From: Parabacteroides distasonis
GTDB taxonomy: Bacteria > Bacteroidota > Bacteroidia > Bacteroidales > Tannerellaceae
DNA length: 64,000 bases
Direction: 5' to 3'
NCBI GenBank assembly: GCA_021531775.1
Contig: JAFBIU010000002.1
Location: 124,001 to 188,000, forward strand
Every line of letters begins with the position of its first letter. The first letter of the stretch is position 1. A program made the position numbers and the translations under genes. Positions 53,355 through 62,569 of this stretch are shown in pieces. The notes beneath the pieces are model-generated. The model was not told the DNA's origin and ran no database searches. It saw only the letters and a list, made by a program, of their open reading frames with translations.

Positions 53355-54657
53355 ATTCATCCTACGACTGCTCTTATGCTGGCTGATCAGTTGGTCGGGA
53401 ACTTTTCAAATGGTTGCACAGGTGGATAGTTGTGTAGCAACTGATACGCTACCCCTCCCTCCGTTAGCCTATCCACTTTTAAAACCGGGGGCTGATACAA
53501 TACAGCAAGCAGAGGCTTTACACCCCTTTTATGCGGCACTGGACTCCCTCCGACAAGGAAAAAACACGGTGATTACGATCGTACATTTGGGTGATTCGCA
53601 CATCCAAGCCGGCCATTATACCGGTCGGGTGATGCGACTGTTGCAACAGGCATTCGGCAATGCCGGACGAGGATGGATTGCCCCCTTCAAATTGAGCCGA
53701 AGCAATGAACCGGATGACTATTTCATCACCTCAACCGTACAGCCCAAAAATTGGATCGCAGGACGATGTACCCAGCGCGAAAAGAAGACCCCTATCGGAA
53801 TTGGCGGAATCGGTATTCGTAGTTTATCCTCCTCCATCGACTTGAATCTCATCATGGCTCCCAACAACGGAGCTGGATACAGTTTCAACCAAGTCATACT
53901 TTACCGAGGGGAACGTTCCATGCCCATGTTACCTACGGGTGCCAGCAAGGAAAGGACGGCCGTATCATTAGCTGATACAGTCTGTGTAGCAGGCGTCTTG
54001 GCCGACACGTTCCGAATTCAAAACCAAGTCGATACACTTCGGTTGCATAGTACGCGTCGTAAACAGGGAACCGATCAGGTATTGCCAGCCTCATCATTCC
54101 GTAACATCTACTATGGTTTTTGTCTGCAGAATGGTTATCCGGGTATCCTCTATCACGGCATCGGTGTCAATGGAGCCATGTATGTCCATTATACGGAGGA
54201 GACCTATCTTCAACAGTTGGCACTCCTTCACCCGACGCTACTCATCGTCTCGTTAGGAACCAACGAAACGTTTGGACGAGGCTTCAATAAAGCTGAATTT
54301 GCAACTCAGGTCAGAGCCTTTATCCAGTTAGTACGCCAGTATCTGCCGCATACAGCCCTTCTGCTGACGACACCTGCGGAATGTTACAAACGGATCTATG
54401 TCAACAAGAAGCGTAACTATGTACGTAACGCGCAGACCCAAGTGGCTGCAGAAGTACTGACCCAAGTGGCTCGAGAAGAGGGGTTGGCCTGTTGGGACCT
54501 CTTTTCGGCCACTGGTGGCGCGAACTCATGTAAGCAATGGCATCGCCATCAACTGATGGGACGTGACCGCATACATTTCAATAAAAACGGATATGCCGAA
54601 CAGGGGACCCTACTCTATCGGGCCCTGATGCGATCCTATCACCCTTCAAATCCTTAG
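53326..54657 (+). CDS. SGNH/GDSL-family hydrolase, secreted
   Basis: 443 residues. The N-terminal hydrophobic stretch ends SWSGTFQMVAQ, a probable signal peptide. Block I is IVHLGDSHIQAGHY, block III IVSLGTNETFGRG, and the catalytic Asp-His are in RDRIHFNKNGY, so all SGNH residues appear intact. It is a paralogue in function, though not closely in sequence, of the upstream hydrolase. Alternative ATG three bases later. The MBOAT gene follows after five bases. Confidence 0.84.
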   Translation: MMKQRKWNPKFILRLLLCWLISWSGTFQMVAQVDSCVATDTLPLPPLAYPLLKPGADTIQQAEALHPFYAALDSLRQGKNTVITIVHLGDSHIQAGHYTGRVMRLLQQAFGNAGRGWIAPFKLSRSNEPDDYFITSTVQPKNWIAGRCTQREKKTPIGIGGIGIRSLSSSIDLNLIMAPNNGAGYSFNQVILYRGERSMPMLPTGASKERTAVSLADTVCVAGVLADTFRIQNQVDTLRLHSTRRKQGTDQVLPASSFRNIYYGFCLQNGYPGILYHGIGVNGAMYVHYTEETYLQQLALLHPTLLIVSLGTNETFGRGFNKAEFATQVRAFIQLVRQYLPHTALLLTTPAECYKRIYVNKKRNYVRNAQTQVAAEVLTQVAREEGLACWDLFSATGGANSCKQWHRHQLMGRDRIHFNKNGYAEQGTLLYRALMRSYHPSNP

Positions 54658-54662
54658 TTGTC

Positions 54663-56189
54663 ATGTTGGAACATCTCTCTCTCTCCCGATTGGGCGAACT
54701 GCTCGCCTATCAACCGCAAGCCCCTCTGCTTTTCAGCAGTGGTTTGTTTCTGGCTTTGTTTACATTGTTCATCGCCTTATATCGGGCCCTTCGGCAACAT
54801 ACGACAGCCCGGATCATCTATGTGGTCCTCTTTTCGCTCTATTTCTATTATAAAAGTAGTGGCTGGTTCTTCGGATTGCTCCTTTGGACTGCCACCTCCG
54901 ATTTCTGGATCGCCCAAGGCATGGCTCATACATTCCGTCCCCAGTTACGTAAACTGTGGGTTGCAGGAAGTCTCTGTATGAATTTAGGCATGTTGGCCTA
55001 CTTCAAATATTTCAATTTTCTACGAGAATCCATGGGGTACCTGACGCAATGGGGCCAATCCCTGTTTCAGTCCGGTATTCAGCCAGTAGAGATAGCCCCT
55101 TTGGACATCTTTCTGCCAGTAGGTATCTCCTTCTTCACCTTCCAAAGCATCAGCTATGTCGTAGATGTCTATCGAGGACGTATCCAACCGTTGCAACGCT
55201 GGATCGACTATCTGTTTTATGTCAGTTTCTTTCCTCAATTAGTAGCCGGTCCCATTGTCAGGGCACGTGACTTTATTCCACAGATTCGGAAGATGCCCTC
55301 CGTGAGCCAAGCCCAGTTTGGAGAAGGCCTCTTCCTGATCCTATGCGGATTGCTCAAAAAATGCATCATTTCCGATTACATCAGTTTGAACTTTGTGGAT
55401 CGTATCTTTGATGCTCCTCTCCTCTACACTGGATTAGAGAATCTGTTCGGAGTCTATGGTTATACGCTCCAAATCTATTGTGATTTCTCGGGTTATTCCG
55501 ATATGGCTATCGGCATCGCCCTTTTACTGGGTTTCCGGTTCAACATCAACTTCGATTCGCCCTACCAGTCTGCCACCATTACGGAGTTTTGGAGACGATG
55601 GCACATTTCGCTCTCATCCTGGCTCAAAGATTATCTCTATATCTCCTTGGGTGGAAATCGCAAGAGAAGAATACGTACCTACATCAACTTGTTGATCACA
55701 ATGTTGTTAGGAGGTTTATGGCATGGAGCGTCCCTTCGTTTCATACTGTGGGGAGCCCTTCATGGTGTTGCATTGGCCATCCACAAAGGGTGTATGAACT
55801 ATTGTCCTCGTTTGAAACCTGTGGGTGGCGAGATGAAACCTTTCCATCGCTTCTGTGGTATATTTCTGACATTCCACCTCGTCGCATTCGGTTGGATCCT
55901 ATTCCGAGCCGACTCGCTTCAGCGCGTGGGAGAGATCCTCTCTCAAATTGGGAACCATTTCCATCCCGAAGTGTTTACCCAGTTTGTCACCGGCTATCCG
56001 ATCGTATGTGGGCTCATGACTGTAGGCTATCTGTTCCATTTCTTCCCAAAATCATGGGAGTTACAGATCCAAACAGCGATCAGCCGTTCGCCTTTGATCG
56101 TACAAATCCTGTTGTTGACCGGTGTTATTTTTTTAGTCATTCAATTTCGTAGTGCCGGTGTACAACCTTTTATCTACTTTCAGTTTTAA
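54663..56189 (+). CDS. MBOAT-family membrane O-acyltransferase (AlgI/PatA-like)
   Basis: 508 residues with about ten to twelve membrane helices. The MBOAT core is present: ITEFWRRWHISLSSWLKDYLY, GGNRKRR and LLGGLWHGASLRFILWGALHGV with the catalytic His. In alginate (AlgI) and peptidoglycan (PatA) systems this protein moves acetyl groups across the inner membrane to periplasmic SGNH-type partners; here two such partners precede it. The modified polymer is not identifiable. Confidence 0.92.
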   Translation: MLEHLSLSRLGELLAYQPQAPLLFSSGLFLALFTLFIALYRALRQHTTARIIYVVLFSLYFYYKSSGWFFGLLLWTATSDFWIAQGMAHTFRPQLRKLWVAGSLCMNLGMLAYFKYFNFLRESMGYLTQWGQSLFQSGIQPVEIAPLDIFLPVGISFFTFQSISYVVDVYRGRIQPLQRWIDYLFYVSFFPQLVAGPIVRARDFIPQIRKMPSVSQAQFGEGLFLILCGLLKKCIISDYISLNFVDRIFDAPLLYTGLENLFGVYGYTLQIYCDFSGYSDMAIGIALLLGFRFNINFDSPYQSATITEFWRRWHISLSSWLKDYLYISLGGNRKRRIRTYINLLITMLLGGLWHGASLRFILWGALHGVALAIHKGCMNYCPRLKPVGGEMKPFHRFCGIFLTFHLVAFGWILFRADSLQRVGEILSQIGNHFHPEVFTQFVTGYPIVCGLMTVGYLFHFFPKSWELQIQTAISRSPLIVQILLLTGVIFLVIQFRSAGVQPFIYFQF

Positions 56190-56221
56190 TATATAAACGA
56201 ATCAACAAATCAGTTTGCGAT

Positions 56222-57427
56222 ATGAAAAGAGTTCTTCGACTGCTCCACATCTTTGTTTGGGTACTCCTCTGCTGGAATTCGACCCAACGGATACAAGCCC
56301 AACGACCGTTAAGTCCGGAGGCGACTATCAGTCTCTTAACCTTTGCTCCGAGTGAGGATGAGATCTATACCGTCTATGGACATGCTGCTCTGCGTGTGCA
56401 TGATCCAGCCCAACAACTGGATTTGGTGTTCAGCTATGGTGTATTCAATTTCAACGAACCCCATTTTGTCTATCGCTTCACCAAAGGGGAGACTGACTAT
56501 CAGTTAGGTATTGCCTCTTTCCAGAATTACCTGATGGAGTATCAGATGCGTGGAAGCCAAATCACCGAACAAACACTACAGCTGCTGCCCGAAGAGAAAG
56601 AAGCAGTTTGGCAAGCTCTGCAAATCAATTATCGCCCGGAGAATCGTCGCTACCGCTACAATTTCTTCTTCGACAATTGCGCTACCCGACCTGTTCGACT
56701 AATCGAACAATGTGTGCAGGGACAACTGGACTATGGGGATCCTTATCCGACAGAAACATTCCGTACATTAATTAATAGATGTACACGACATTTTCCGTGG
56801 TTAACCTTCGGATGCGATTTGGCTTTGGGATCTCCGGCCGACCGAATGGCTACACAACATGAGATGATGTTCTTGCCCCCCTATCTGCAACGAGCATGGT
56901 CCCAAGCTATCATTCACACGGCGGATGGAAAAACCCGCCAACTGGTGGGTGAAACCCGATCCATCGGTGTCGATAGTGACGATGAACCGGAAGATACAGG
57001 CTCTTTGTGTTCTCCTTTGTTCATCGGTTGGATTTTGTTCGGATGCATCGGTTGGCTGACAATCTCCGAATGGCAACGTGCCACCTATTGGCCTTGGATC
57101 GACCGTATCTTGTTTTCCATCGCAGGTCTGGCCGGTTGCCTCTTGGCCTTCTTAAGTTTCCTCTCCTCCCACCCCTGTACCTATCCGAACTGGAATTTGG
57201 GGTGGTTACACCCCTTTCACCTCATCGGAGTGGTCCTGATATGTGTAAAAAGCTGGAAAAAGGGTGCTATTTGCTATCATTTTATTAACTTTGCAGCGTT
57301 GTGCGTAGGATTAGTGGCATGGCCTTTCATTCCGCAACATTTCAACGCAGCTTTCTTTCCTCTGGTTCTCACGTTGGCGTGTCGTTCCGGATGGAGTATT
57401 TATCGAACTATATGGACAAAAGAATGA
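56222..57427 (+). CDS. DUF4105 (Lnb N-terminal-like) membrane protein
   Basis: 401 residues. A signal peptide (LLCWNSTQRIQAQ) leads to a periplasmic DUF4105 domain: YTVYGHAALRVHD, KGETDYQLGIASF, NFFFDNCATRPVRLIE with the conserved Asn-Cys-Thr-Arg core. From about residue 265 four or five hydrophobic helices follow. The Cys and His suggest a papain-like hydrolase; it may cleave an amide in the envelope, by analogy with Lnb-related proteins, but this is inference. The stop shares an ATGA with the next gene. Confidence 0.82.
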   Translation: MKRVLRLLHIFVWVLLCWNSTQRIQAQRPLSPEATISLLTFAPSEDEIYTVYGHAALRVHDPAQQLDLVFSYGVFNFNEPHFVYRFTKGETDYQLGIASFQNYLMEYQMRGSQITEQTLQLLPEEKEAVWQALQINYRPENRRYRYNFFFDNCATRPVRLIEQCVQGQLDYGDPYPTETFRTLINRCTRHFPWLTFGCDLALGSPADRMATQHEMMFLPPYLQRAWSQAIIHTADGKTRQLVGETRSIGVDSDDEPEDTGSLCSPLFIGWILFGCIGWLTISEWQRATYWPWIDRILFSIAGLAGCLLAFLSFLSSHPCTYPNWNLGWLHPFHLIGVVLICVKSWKKGAICYHFINFAALCVGLVAWPFIPQHFNAAFFPLVLTLACRSGWSIYRTIWTKE

Positions 57428-59037
57428 GAAAAATATTGTCGTCGCTGATGGCGATCCTTGTGGTCACGAACCTGGAGGCACAGCAACGTGCCCCTAAGTT
57501 AGTGGTATGTATTACCGTGGATCAGCTCAGAGGTGACTACATTGAATATTTCTACAACACTTTTGGCGAAAAAGGATTCAAGCGTCTGCTGAATGAGGGA
57601 CTAGTCTATAGCAATATTCGTTTTGACTTCTCCAATCTCGACCAGGCAAGTGCGTTTGCCACCCTGTTTACCGGCAGCAATCCCTGTTTCCACGGGATCA
57701 GCGGGGAAAAAGTGTATGATTTCGACAATGACAAGGAGATTTCAATCCTGTGGGATAACCAGTTTATCGGGAACTATACCAAGGATAACTTCTCACCCAA
57801 ACATCTCTACAGTTCAACCATTGGCGACGAATTGAAGATTGCTTCCCAAGGACGGAGTGATGTCTATGCCATTGCCCCCAACCCAGAAGCGGCCATCCTG
57901 TCGGCTGGTCATGCTGCCAACGGAGCTTTTTGGATCGACAACCTCAACGGTAAATGGGCTACCACCACCTATTACAAAGGGGTTCCCTGGTACGTGGACC
58001 GTTACAACAATGGTCCGGAATCGTTGTCTGCTCGCTTGGAAAGTATGGTGTGGACCCCATCCTTGCCCACCAATCAATATACGGCATTCCCTTATCTGTT
58101 AGATGAACTGCCTTTCAAACATACATTTCAGGAGCGCGATCTGTATTGTTATCCCAATTTGAAGACTTCTCCTTTCGTCAATGCGGAGATCACGCGTTTG
58201 GCCAAGCAGTTCCTCAACTATGGTGCTTTTGGTACACGCAGTTGCCCGGACATGTTGTCGGTTACCTATTATGCCGGCAATTTCCGCACCTTGATGGACA
58301 AGGAATACACCCGGGAGATCCAAGATACCTATTATCAGTTGGACCAAAGTGTCGGAGAATTGCTGGATGCGATTGACAATAAAGTGGGATTGTCCAATAC
58401 GCTGATTGTCTTTACGGGATCCGGTTACTATAAGAGTGAGGAATCCTATCCAGACGGCTTGCAAGTTCATGGGGGAGAATTTCACCCAAAACGATGTATT
58501 GCTCTGCTCAACATGTACCTGATGGCCCTGTATGGACAACAGACCAATTGGGTACAAGGCTATTATAACAAACAGATATTTCTCAACCGCAAGGCGATTG
58601 AAGAGGCCAAATTAGATCTGACAACTATTCAGAACAAAGCGGCTGAATTTATTCAAGAGTTTAGTGGTGTACAACATGTTACCACAGACAAGGCTTTACT
58701 CACCGGTGATTGGAATGAAGGAACGGCTCCTTTCCGGTTTGGTACGCATCATCAGGGGCGAGGTGACCTGATCATCGAGTTACAACCGGGCTGGAAGGTT
58801 AATTTTGACAATCCCAAAGAGAAGGTAAAAGTAATCCGGAACAATGCCGTCATCACGCCACTGGTTTTCTTTGGGAACGGCATTCCTCCACAACATGTTT
58901 ATCGGGAGGTCAAAGCCACCGAGATTGCCCCCAGCGTAACGCATGTGTTACGCATTCGGCCACCCAATGCAGCCGAACGTTTTCCATTGCCGGAACTGAC
59001 TATCGGTTCAGGAGGCCGATCAGTTTCAACCAAATAA
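57424..59037 (+). CDS. Alkaline-phosphatase-fold protein with degenerate metal site
   Basis: 537 residues from ATG 57424, which overlaps the DUF4105 stop; longer starts are open. A signal peptide (LSSLMAILVVTNLEAQ) precedes a PafA-like fold: VVCITVDQLRGDYI keeps one metal Asp (D33). The nucleophile region, normally TxxGHA, reads NLDQASAFATLFTGS; DHGV-type Asp-His reads TGSGYY (331-336); the Asp/His of the SxxDxxGH block read TYYAGNFR; and the late His region has no His (VITPLVFF). It is therefore probably inactive as a phosphatase and may be a scaffold or binding protein. secA starts 55 bases downstream. Confidence 0.72.
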   Translation: MRKILSSLMAILVVTNLEAQQRAPKLVVCITVDQLRGDYIEYFYNTFGEKGFKRLLNEGLVYSNIRFDFSNLDQASAFATLFTGSNPCFHGISGEKVYDFDNDKEISILWDNQFIGNYTKDNFSPKHLYSSTIGDELKIASQGRSDVYAIAPNPEAAILSAGHAANGAFWIDNLNGKWATTTYYKGVPWYVDRYNNGPESLSARLESMVWTPSLPTNQYTAFPYLLDELPFKHTFQERDLYCYPNLKTSPFVNAEITRLAKQFLNYGAFGTRSCPDMLSVTYYAGNFRTLMDKEYTREIQDTYYQLDQSVGELLDAIDNKVGLSNTLIVFTGSGYYKSEESYPDGLQVHGGEFHPKRCIALLNMYLMALYGQQTNWVQGYYNKQIFLNRKAIEEAKLDLTTIQNKAAEFIQEFSGVQHVTTDKALLTGDWNEGTAPFRFGTHHQGRGDLIIELQPGWKVNFDNPKEKVKVIRNNAVITPLVFFGNGIPPQHVYREVKATEIAPSVTHVLRIRPPNAAERFPLPELTIGSGGRSVSTK

Positions 59038-59092
59038 TTATACATTATATAAATAAGTAAAACGAGTAATTACCCTATCAATACACTATATT

Positions 59093-62000
59093 ATGGGCTT
59101 TTTAGAATTTATAACCAAGTTGTTCGGCAACAAGTCACAGCGTGACCTGAAGGAGATTACCCCTTACGTAGATAAGATTAAGGCTGTATATCCTTCCATC
59201 CAAGCCTTGAGCAACGACGAATTACGTGCCAAAACAGAAGAGATCAAACAGCGCATCCAAGACTATGTAGCAGAAGAACGCGCTCAGGTTGAAGCGTTGC
59301 GTCAAGGGATCGAAGAGAAAGAATTGGAAGAACGCGAAGCCATCTGGGCTGAAGTAGATAAGATCGAGAAGAATATTACGGAGAAGATGGAAGTGGTGCT
59401 CGAACAATCGTTGCCAGAAGCATTTGCCATCATGAAGGATACGGCTCGCCGTTTCACAGAGAATACGGAAGTGGTGGTGACGGCCAACGATTTTGACCGG
59501 ACACTGGCTACTCGCTTCGACTTCGTACGTATCGAAAACGATAAGGCGATCTATCAGAACCACTGGATTGCCGGTGGTAACATGATCACGTGGGACATGA
59601 TCCATTACGATGTACAGTTGTTCGGTGGTGTCGTACTGCATAAAGGTAAGATTGCCGAAATGGCGACAGGTGAAGGTAAAACCTTGGTGGCTACGCTACC
59701 TGTTTTCTTGAATGCTTTGACCCGAAACGGTGTACATGTGGTGACAGTCAACGATTATCTGTCTAAACGTGACTCGGAATGGATGGGACCGCTCTATATG
59801 TTCCATGGACTCTCCGTCGATTGTATCGACAAGCATCAGCCCAACTCGGATGCCCGCCGTCGCGCCTACAATGCCGACATCACCTTCGGTACCAACAATG
59901 AATTTGGTTTCGACTATCTGCGAGACAACATGGCCACCAGTCCCAATGATCTCGTACAACGTAAACACAATTTTGCCATTGTCGATGAGGTGGACTCTGT
60001 CTTGATTGACGATGCACGTACACCGTTGATCATTTCAGGACCGATTCCCCGTGGTGAAGTTCAACTGTTCGAACAGTTCCGCCCGAATGTGGAGGTGGTC
60101 GTCAATGCACAACGTGATCTTTGTAGCAAGCTGTTGCTTGAGGCCAAAAAGAAGATGGCCAGCAGTGATGAGGCCGAAGTGGAAGAGGGTTGCATCCAGT
60201 TGTTCCGTGCCTACAAAGGTTTCCCGAAGAACAAAGCGTTGATCAAGTACTTGAGTGAAGAGGGTATTAAGACGCAATTGTTGAAGACAGAAGAGTACTT
60301 CATTTCTGAAAACATGCGTCACATGCACGAAGCAACGGACGAACTGTACTTCATCATCGATGAAAAGAACAATAGCATCGAGCTGACAGATAAGGGTATC
60401 GACCTGTTGACCGGTAAGACCAACGACCCGACCTTCTTTGTTCTTCCAGACATTACCACAGAGTTGTCTCAGTTGGAAAAGATGCCGGGAAGCGATGAAG
60501 AGAAACAGGCGAAGAAGGATGCCATCTTGGCCAACTACTCGGTCAAGAGCGAACGTGTACACACCATCAACCAGTTGCTGAAAGCGTATGCTCTCTTTGA
60601 AAAGGATATCCAATATGTGGTGATCGACAACAAGGTGCTGATTGTGGATGAGCAGACAGGCCGTATCATGGATGGTCGCCGGTATTCAGACGGATTGCAC
60701 CAGGCCATTGAAGCAAAGGAGCATGTAAAAGTAGAAGCTGCTACACAAACCTTTGCAACGATTACCCTGCAGAACTATTTCCGTATGTATCATAAGCTGT
60801 CTGGTATGACCGGTACGGCAGAGACAGAAGCTGGTGAGTTTTGGGATATCTATAAATTGGATGTTGTCGTGATCCCGACCAACCGTCCGATTGCCCGTAT
60901 CGACATGAACGACCGAATCTATAAGACGAAGCGTGAGAAATACAATGCAGTCATTGATGAGATCGTACAGCTCACCGAAGCCGGTCGTCCAGTCTTGGTT
61001 GGTACAACCTCGGTTGAAATTTCAGAATTGTTGAGCCGTATGTTGACCATGCGGAAGATCAAACACAATGTCTTGAATGCTAAGTTACACCAGAAAGAGG
61101 CTGAAATCGTTGCACTGGCCGGACAAAGCAGTACGGTAACGATTGCAACAAACATGGCGGGTCGTGGTACCGACATCAAACTCTCGAAAGAGGTGAAAGA
61201 GGCAGGTGGATTAGCCATCATCGGTACAGAACGTCACGAGAGCCGTCGTGTCGATCGTCAGTTGCGTGGTCGTGCTGGTCGTCAAGGAGACCCGGGTTCC
61301 TCTGTTTTCTATGTCTCGCTGGAAGATGATTTGATGCGTCTGTTTGCATCCGAACGCATTGCTGCCTTGATGGACAAATTAGGATTCAAGGAGGGTGAAG
61401 TATTGGAGCACAATATGCTGAGCAAATCGGTTGAGCGTGCCCAGAAGAAGGTAGAAGAGAACAACTTCGGTATTCGTAAGCGTCTGTTGGAATATGACGA
61501 CGTCATGAACTCCCAACGTACAGTGATCTATACGCGTCGTCGCCACGCCTTGATGGGTGAACGTATCGGCCTGGATGTCTTGAATACCCTCTACGATACA
61601 GCCACTTCAATTGCTGATCAATATGCCGACACATTGGACTATGAAGGCTTCAAGATGGAACTCTTCAAAACATTCGCCATGGAGTCGCCTTTCACATTGG
61701 AGGAATACAAAGGCATGCGTCAGAACGAGCTGATCGAAAAGCTGTTTGAAGCAGTTCTTCAACTCTTCAAACGTCGTATGGAACGGATGACACAAGTGGC
61801 CAATCCGGTCATCAAACAGGTATTCGAGAATCAAGGTGCCATGTACACCAACATCATGATTCCGATTACGGACGGCCGACGGATGTACAACATCTCCTGC
61901 AACCTGAAAGAGGCGTATGACACCGAATGTAAGACCATTGCCAAGTCGTTCCAAAAGTCTGTCATCCTGCACACCATCGACGAAAGCTGGAAAGAGCATT

Positions 62001-62491
62001 TGCGTGAAATGGATGAATTGCGCCATTCCGTTCAAAATGCAAGTTACGAAAACAAGGATCCGTTGCTGATCTATAAGTTGGAATCGTACAACCTGTTCAA
62101 GCAGATGGTTGATACGATGAACCGCAAGACCGTTGCAATCTTGATGCGTGGCCAGATTCCAGTGCGTGAAGAACCGAGTGAAGAGGAGCGCCAAGCCATT
62201 GCTGAACGTCAGGCAGCCATTGCCCAGGCTGAGGCAGCCCGTGTAGCAGCCCAGCAAGCAGCCGCACAAGCTGCTGCTGCAGAGCGTCAACGGATCGAGG
62301 TAAAGCAGGCTGAACCTGAACAGCGCGAAGACATGAGCCAATATCGTGCTGAGAAGGCCAACAGCGACGGAAGTAGTTCCGAACAGCCCGCACAGGGTCC
62401 GGTACGTGCTGAAAAGCGCGTCGGACGGAATGATCTTTGTCCCTGCGGAAGTGGCAAGAAATACAAGAACTGTCATGGACAAGGTTTGTAA
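59093..62491 (+). CDS. secA: Preprotein translocase ATPase SecA
   Basis: 1132 residues, longer than E. coli SecA (901) as usual in Bacteroidetes. Walker A is [13 protein letters not shown], the DEAD-type box [20 protein letters not shown], and helicase motif [12 protein letters not shown] follows. The C-terminus has a low-complexity Ala/Gln/Glu-rich linker and then the zinc-binding SEC-C motif [14 protein letters not shown]. It drives Sec-dependent export of the many signal-peptide proteins in this window. Confidence 0.98.
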   Translation: MGFLEFITKLFGNKSQRDLKEITPYVDKIKAVYPSIQALSNDELRAKTEEIKQRIQDYVAEERAQVEALRQGIEEKELEEREAIWAEVDKIEKNITEKMEVVLEQSLPEAFAIMKDTARRFTENTEVVVTANDFDRTLATRFDFVRIENDKAIYQNHWIAGGNMITWDMIHYDVQLFGGVVLHKGKIAEMATGEGKTLVATLPVFLNALTRNGVHVVTVNDYLSKRDSEWMGPLYMFHGLSVDCIDKHQPNSDARRRAYNADITFGTNNEFGFDYLRDNMATSPNDLVQRKHNFAIVDEVDSVLIDDARTPLIISGPIPRGEVQLFEQFRPNVEVVVNAQRDLCSKLLLEAKKKMASSDEAEVEEGCIQLFRAYKGFPKNKALIKYLSEEGIKTQLLKTEEYFISENMRHMHEATDELYFIIDEKNNSIELTDKGIDLLTGKTNDPTFFVLPDITTELSQLEKMPGSDEEKQAKKDAILANYSVKSERVHTINQLLKAYALFEKDIQYVVIDNKVLIVDEQTGRIMDGRRYSDGLHQAIEAKEHVKVEAATQTFATITLQNYFRMYHKLSGMTGTAETEAGEFWDIYKLDVVVIPTNRPIARIDMNDRIYKTKREKYNAVIDEIVQLTEAGRPVLVGTTSVEISELLSRMLTMRKIKHNVLNAKLHQKEAEIVALAGQSSTVTIATNMAGRGTDIKLSKEVKEAGGLAIIGTERHESRRVDRQLRGRAGRQGDPGSSVFYVSLEDDLMRLFASERIAALMDKLGFKEGEVLEHNMLSKSVERAQKKVEENNFGIRKRLLEYDDVMNSQRTVIYTRRRHALMGERIGLDVLNTLYDTATSIADQYADTLDYEGFKMELFKTFAMESPFTLEEYKGMRQNELIEKLFEAVLQLFKRRMERMTQVANPVIKQVFENQGAMYTNIMIPITDGRRMYNISCNLKEAYDTECKTIAKSFQKSVILHTIDESWKEHLREMDELRHSVQNASYENKDPLLIYKLESYNLFKQMVDTMNRKTVAILMRGQIPVREEPSEEERQAIAERQAAIAQAEAARVAAQQAAAQAAAAERQRIEVKQAEPEQREDMSQYRAEKANSDGSSSEQPAQGPVRAEKRVGRNDLCPCGSGKKYKNCHGQGL

Positions 62492-62519
62492 TTTTTTTCA
62501 TAATCTATAACAATGAAAG

Positions 62520-62552
62520 AGGGTACGTCTAACAAAAGACGTGCCCTTTTTC
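62520..62552 (+). terminator. Terminator after secA
   Basis: AGGGTACGTCT (62520-62530) pairs with AGACGTGCCCT (62537-62547), with one G-T wobble, around AACAAA, followed by a T-run. It ends only 18 bases before the ATG of the M28 peptidase gene. Confidence 0.78.
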
Positions 62553-62569
62553 CAAAAACTCTATGTACA

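Noticed and set aside
57286-57293. TAACTTTG box inside the DUF4105 gene as a promoter for the phosphatase-like gene
   Set aside because: It fits TAnnTTTG, but no -33 box is present at the right spacing and the ATGA overlap already explains expression.
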